This document shows positions 61,460 through 64,000 of a stretch of DNA of 64,000 nucleotides, piece after piece; position 1 is the first letter of the stretch, and the number at the start of each line of letters is the position of its first letter. The notes below the pieces were generated by a model, which saw only the letters and a program-made list of their open reading frames with translations, searched no databases and was not told the origin of the DNA. The position numbers and the translations under genes are program-made. Source of the stretch: Symbiodinium sp. CCMP2592 (Eukaryota > Sar > Dinophyceae > Suessiales > Symbiodiniaceae); NCBI GenBank assembly GCA_905221615.1, contig CAJNDT010006202.1:124001-188000 (forward strand), given 5' to 3'.

Positions 61460-61527
61460 CGGGGCTCCTTATTAAGATTATGGTATAATATACCACCAAC
61501 CCCAATTTTAACTACTAAGGCCCCTAT
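61460..61527. mobile_element. Short inverted-repeat element, group M6
   Basis: cggggctccttattaag at one end and ctactaaggcccct at the other, with a ggtataatatacc palindrome between. Confidence 0.45.
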
Positions 61528-61579
61528 AGTATATAGCATGGCACCATTGACTTCCGCAGGCCGTGGTCTCCTCTCTCAG

Positions 61580-62860
61580 CTTGTTCTTGCATGCGGACAT
61601 GGACAAAAGCGGCAGCTTGCAGGAGGAGGAGCTGTCCCGGTTAATTTCAACCCTGTACAAGCTGGATTCGGGATTCTGGAAGCATCTGGAATTATACTCA
61701 TTGCATTGGTGATCCGATTTCCGACAACACGGAACCAGTGATGAACATTCCACATTTTCTGAGGACGATACTGAGAGCGCCTTGAAGCGGCAATGTTGCT
61801 GCAAGATGCTGAAACAGCAGGGCCACATTGAGGAACCTGGACGCTGGTCTTCCCCGGTTCAGTCTCGAAAGCTTTCGAGTGCAGTCCCACTCCCCGTCAC
61901 CTTGCAGGCACGGAACCCTAAACCCACAACCCGAAGCATGGAAAGAAGCTCACAGTGTCTGAATTCCAGGAGGCGGAACAATTCCTTCTGGGCTTCACGC
62001 AGCTGTGGGATTTGATCCCGGACTACCCCGAGGCTCCAATCTTGCTTTACGGTTGAGAGTTTAGGCTTTGGAGTTCAGGGTTCAGGGTTTGGGGTTTGGC
62101 TAGAACTGAGTCCAGTGGCAAAAAGGCCTTAGGGGACCCTTGCTTGGGGTTTAGGGTGTTTAGGGTTCAGGGGACCCTTGCTTGCGCGCTTGCGCCCGCG
62201 ACCAGGATGCAGTTCAGGCCCTCGAGGGCGAGCTTACCTTTGAGATGTTCTCGGACCTGCTCCGTGCCGCAGCTGCAGCGCGGGTGCCTGTCTTGAAGGC
62301 AAGAGTGACAAGGACAAGGTCCAGAAGCAGAAAGACACTAGATGCAGGACACCGGTGATCAGAGAGATGTGGGAGCTGGATAATTTTCCATGCCGAAGTC
62401 CATATCTCATGTCGCAGGTTCCCCCTGTCAAACCCTGATGTGTCGAGCCCGAAAGCTGGAACTATTGCATACAAAATGACCTGTACTAGGCTGAAGCCTC
62501 AAGCTCCCGTATTCCCTGGGGGTTCCTGTGATAATTGTGGTATGATGTACACCAAACCCCTGTTGAAATCATCAAGGCTCCGGTATTACACGTGTCTGTG
62601 CCCCAGGGCCACAGCCTCGGACTCCAAAAAGTAGTAACATTCGCAAAACCGGTAGTTCTTTAAGTCCACAGCTCTTTTCGCCCGAGCCTTCCAACCCTGA
62701 CACTAGCTCCTAAGTGCCCTTACAGAAGCCTTGTAACCAGTAGGTACGCCAAAATCCCAAAGCCCCAGGCGCGGTGGTTCAGGAGGACGCACCGAAGTGC
62801 CGTAGCATCCTGGACAACATCCTGCACCAGTGCTGCAGCAGCAGTTCGTTGATCCGAAAG
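61580..62860 (+). CDS. EF-hand calcium-binding protein, four phase-consistent exons
   Basis: Exons at 61580 to about 61664, 61946-62051, 62213-62298 and 62783 to about 62860 join without phase conflict. The first follows a strong acceptor (tggtctcctctctcag) and encodes a canonical EF-hand loop, DMDKSGSLQEEE, with Asp/Asp/Ser/Ser and the closing Glu in place, then LSRLISTLYKL. The second reads LTVSEFQEAEQFLLGFTQLW and PDYPEAPILL. The third has GELTFEMFSDLLR, the end of a second, degenerate EF-hand. The fourth reads EDAPKCRSILDNILHQCC. Donors are probably GA (61,665), GT (62,052) and GC (62,299). Upstream (coiled coil at 59,911) and downstream exons may belong to the same gene. The biological role cannot be told. 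Confidence 0.6.
62050..62172. repeat. Telomere-like and derived repeats in an intron
   Basis: gagtttaggctttggagttc, agggttcagggtttggggtt and similar phrases fill most of the intron 62,052-62,212. Confidence 0.6.
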
Positions 62861-62975
62861 CCCAGCTTAAGGGCGCTAGGTTTTAGGTTCAGAGTTTGCA
62901 GGATTGATTTTAGTATTTTCGGATGTAGGCAAGGCCTGGTACACTTCTGCGCCATGGATGTGATAGCGGGCTGTA

Positions 62976-63080
62976 CCCAGAGCCTCCAAAACCCCGTAAG
63001 TAAAGGAACAGACTTTAAAATCTTATTAGGGATCCCGTGTCGATTTAGTTCCGTTATTAAGGGGTTTTGGAGTCTCTGGG
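62976..63080. mobile_element. MITE-like element, family M3 (copy 4)
   Basis: cccagagcctccaaaacccc and ggggttttggagtctctggg are inverted repeats (17 of 20 match) around a 65-bp interior containing ttattagggatccc. Confidence 0.85.
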
Positions 63081-63730
63081 TAGGCCTTATGGTAGGCTCC
63101 TTGGTACTTCAGGACTGCAGGGACAAAACTTCAGTCTAATTTTTTAAGGCCCTTACAATATGGATGGAATGGGTTCCAAGATTGGGGCTTTGAGACTCAA
63201 GGTCTGCAGGTTAAAGTGCTTGGATTCAGGCTTGTCCTGTTAGGGTGCAGGCATCGCATTCTCCCCCAAATGGGAGAAACCCTCCAGTCGAAGCTTTCAA
63301 GCCTCGACCCTGCATCGTCAAGCCTCCGAAGACATGCTGCCGAAAACTGGGATGGGGGGTGGGTCGTGGATATTCACCTGGTTGTTTGTTTGCTTATATG
63401 GAGTAGTCAGGGCTCCCTGCGAGCATTGGTGAGTGTATTCCTTCGGTGCTTTTGAGCATCCTATCCTGGCAAGCGTTTCGTCTTTTAGCCCTCGCCCCGT
63501 AGCATAGGACAGGTTCTGTTCTCGATTTCCCAAAGCCGAGAAGAAACGGTTACCTTGAGCTCCCTGTGGTGAACCCCGACCGAGGTCTTCAGGATGCAAA
63601 GCCATGAGTGGGTGTCAGGTGAGGGTTCTTTTGGCATTCACCTCCTCTCGAAAACCATCGGCTTCGTTTATAAGGGAAGCTCAAACCGTGCATCCCTGCA
63701 CCCTGCAACGCCCCACGCCCAGTGAAACAG

Positions 63731-63818
63731 GGACGATGACGACGAAATTATCATGGCAGCGCCCTCGCCGGTCTATGGTGCGCGGCAGGACCTGTATCTG
63801 CAAGCGAGTAGGGGCAAC
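63731..63818 (+). CDS. Candidate exon, acidic N-terminal stretch
   Basis: The acceptor gtgaaacag and donor aac|gtaggg flank a frame reading DDDDEIIMAAPSPVYGARQD, then LYLQASRGN. Function not recognised. Possibly a downstream exon of the EF-hand gene. Confidence 0.35.
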
Positions 63819-64000
63819 GTAGGGGCCTTTACAAACAACCCCAAGGAATACAGGAATCATACTAATTAGTCATCTATAGTAGGCAGCTGAGGGTTGCTGA
63901 CCAGGTGGTGCCGGAATGCAGCAAGGGGTCTGTCCTTGGGATCAGTACTCGGTGCATTATCGAGTCGAGGGATTGAGTTCATCGGTTGCTCTCTAGGGCT

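Overview
The window looks like nuclear DNA of a dinoflagellate, probably a Symbiodiniaceae-type alga. The evidence is internal. Degenerate copies of the 22-nt dinoflagellate spliced leader sit upstream of a small tandem gene family. Recognisable proteins are spread over very short exons, many with GC or GA 5' splice sites. TTTAGGG telomere-like pieces are scattered through introns and spacers. The only long open frames belong to a Ty1/copia retrotransposon. Most other long open frames are shadows of trinucleotide repeats and are left out.

Layout. (1) About 1-12,300, + strand: the 3' part of a large multi-exon gene. Early exons read as beta-helix repeats and a Cys-rich (GCC2/GCC3, ephrin-receptor-like) region. 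Later exons encode several membrane segments and a hydrophilic tail ending at a TGA at 12,294. Its introns hold MITE-like elements and a very large trinucleotide tract. (2) 12,418-17,080: three tandem units of an intronless gene for a small Cys-rich type I membrane protein, two intact and one broken. Each begins with a spliced-leader relic, so an mRNA was probably copied back into the genome and then duplicated. (3) About 17-39 kb: mostly spacer or intron DNA with microsatellites, telomere-like pieces, MITEs and isolated candidate exons with good splice sites. (4) About 40.3-44.4 kb, + strand: an aldo/keto reductase gene in at least 10 mini-exons. (5) 47,766-56,137: a complete, very young copia element with identical 157-bp LTRs, a 5-bp target duplication, gag-protease, integrase, reverse transcriptase and RNase H, but with coding spread over three frames. 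(6) About 59.9-63.8 kb, + strand: candidate exons including a coiled coil and a four-exon, phase-consistent EF-hand protein.

Several families of about 65-185 bp inverted-repeat elements recur. Some lie inside introns, once ending 12 bp from a 3' splice site, as expected of introner-like or MITE insertions. AT-rich segments with a strict 5-bp period form another recurrent class. Exon boundaries are inferred from frame, motif and splice signals by eye and need transcript confirmation.
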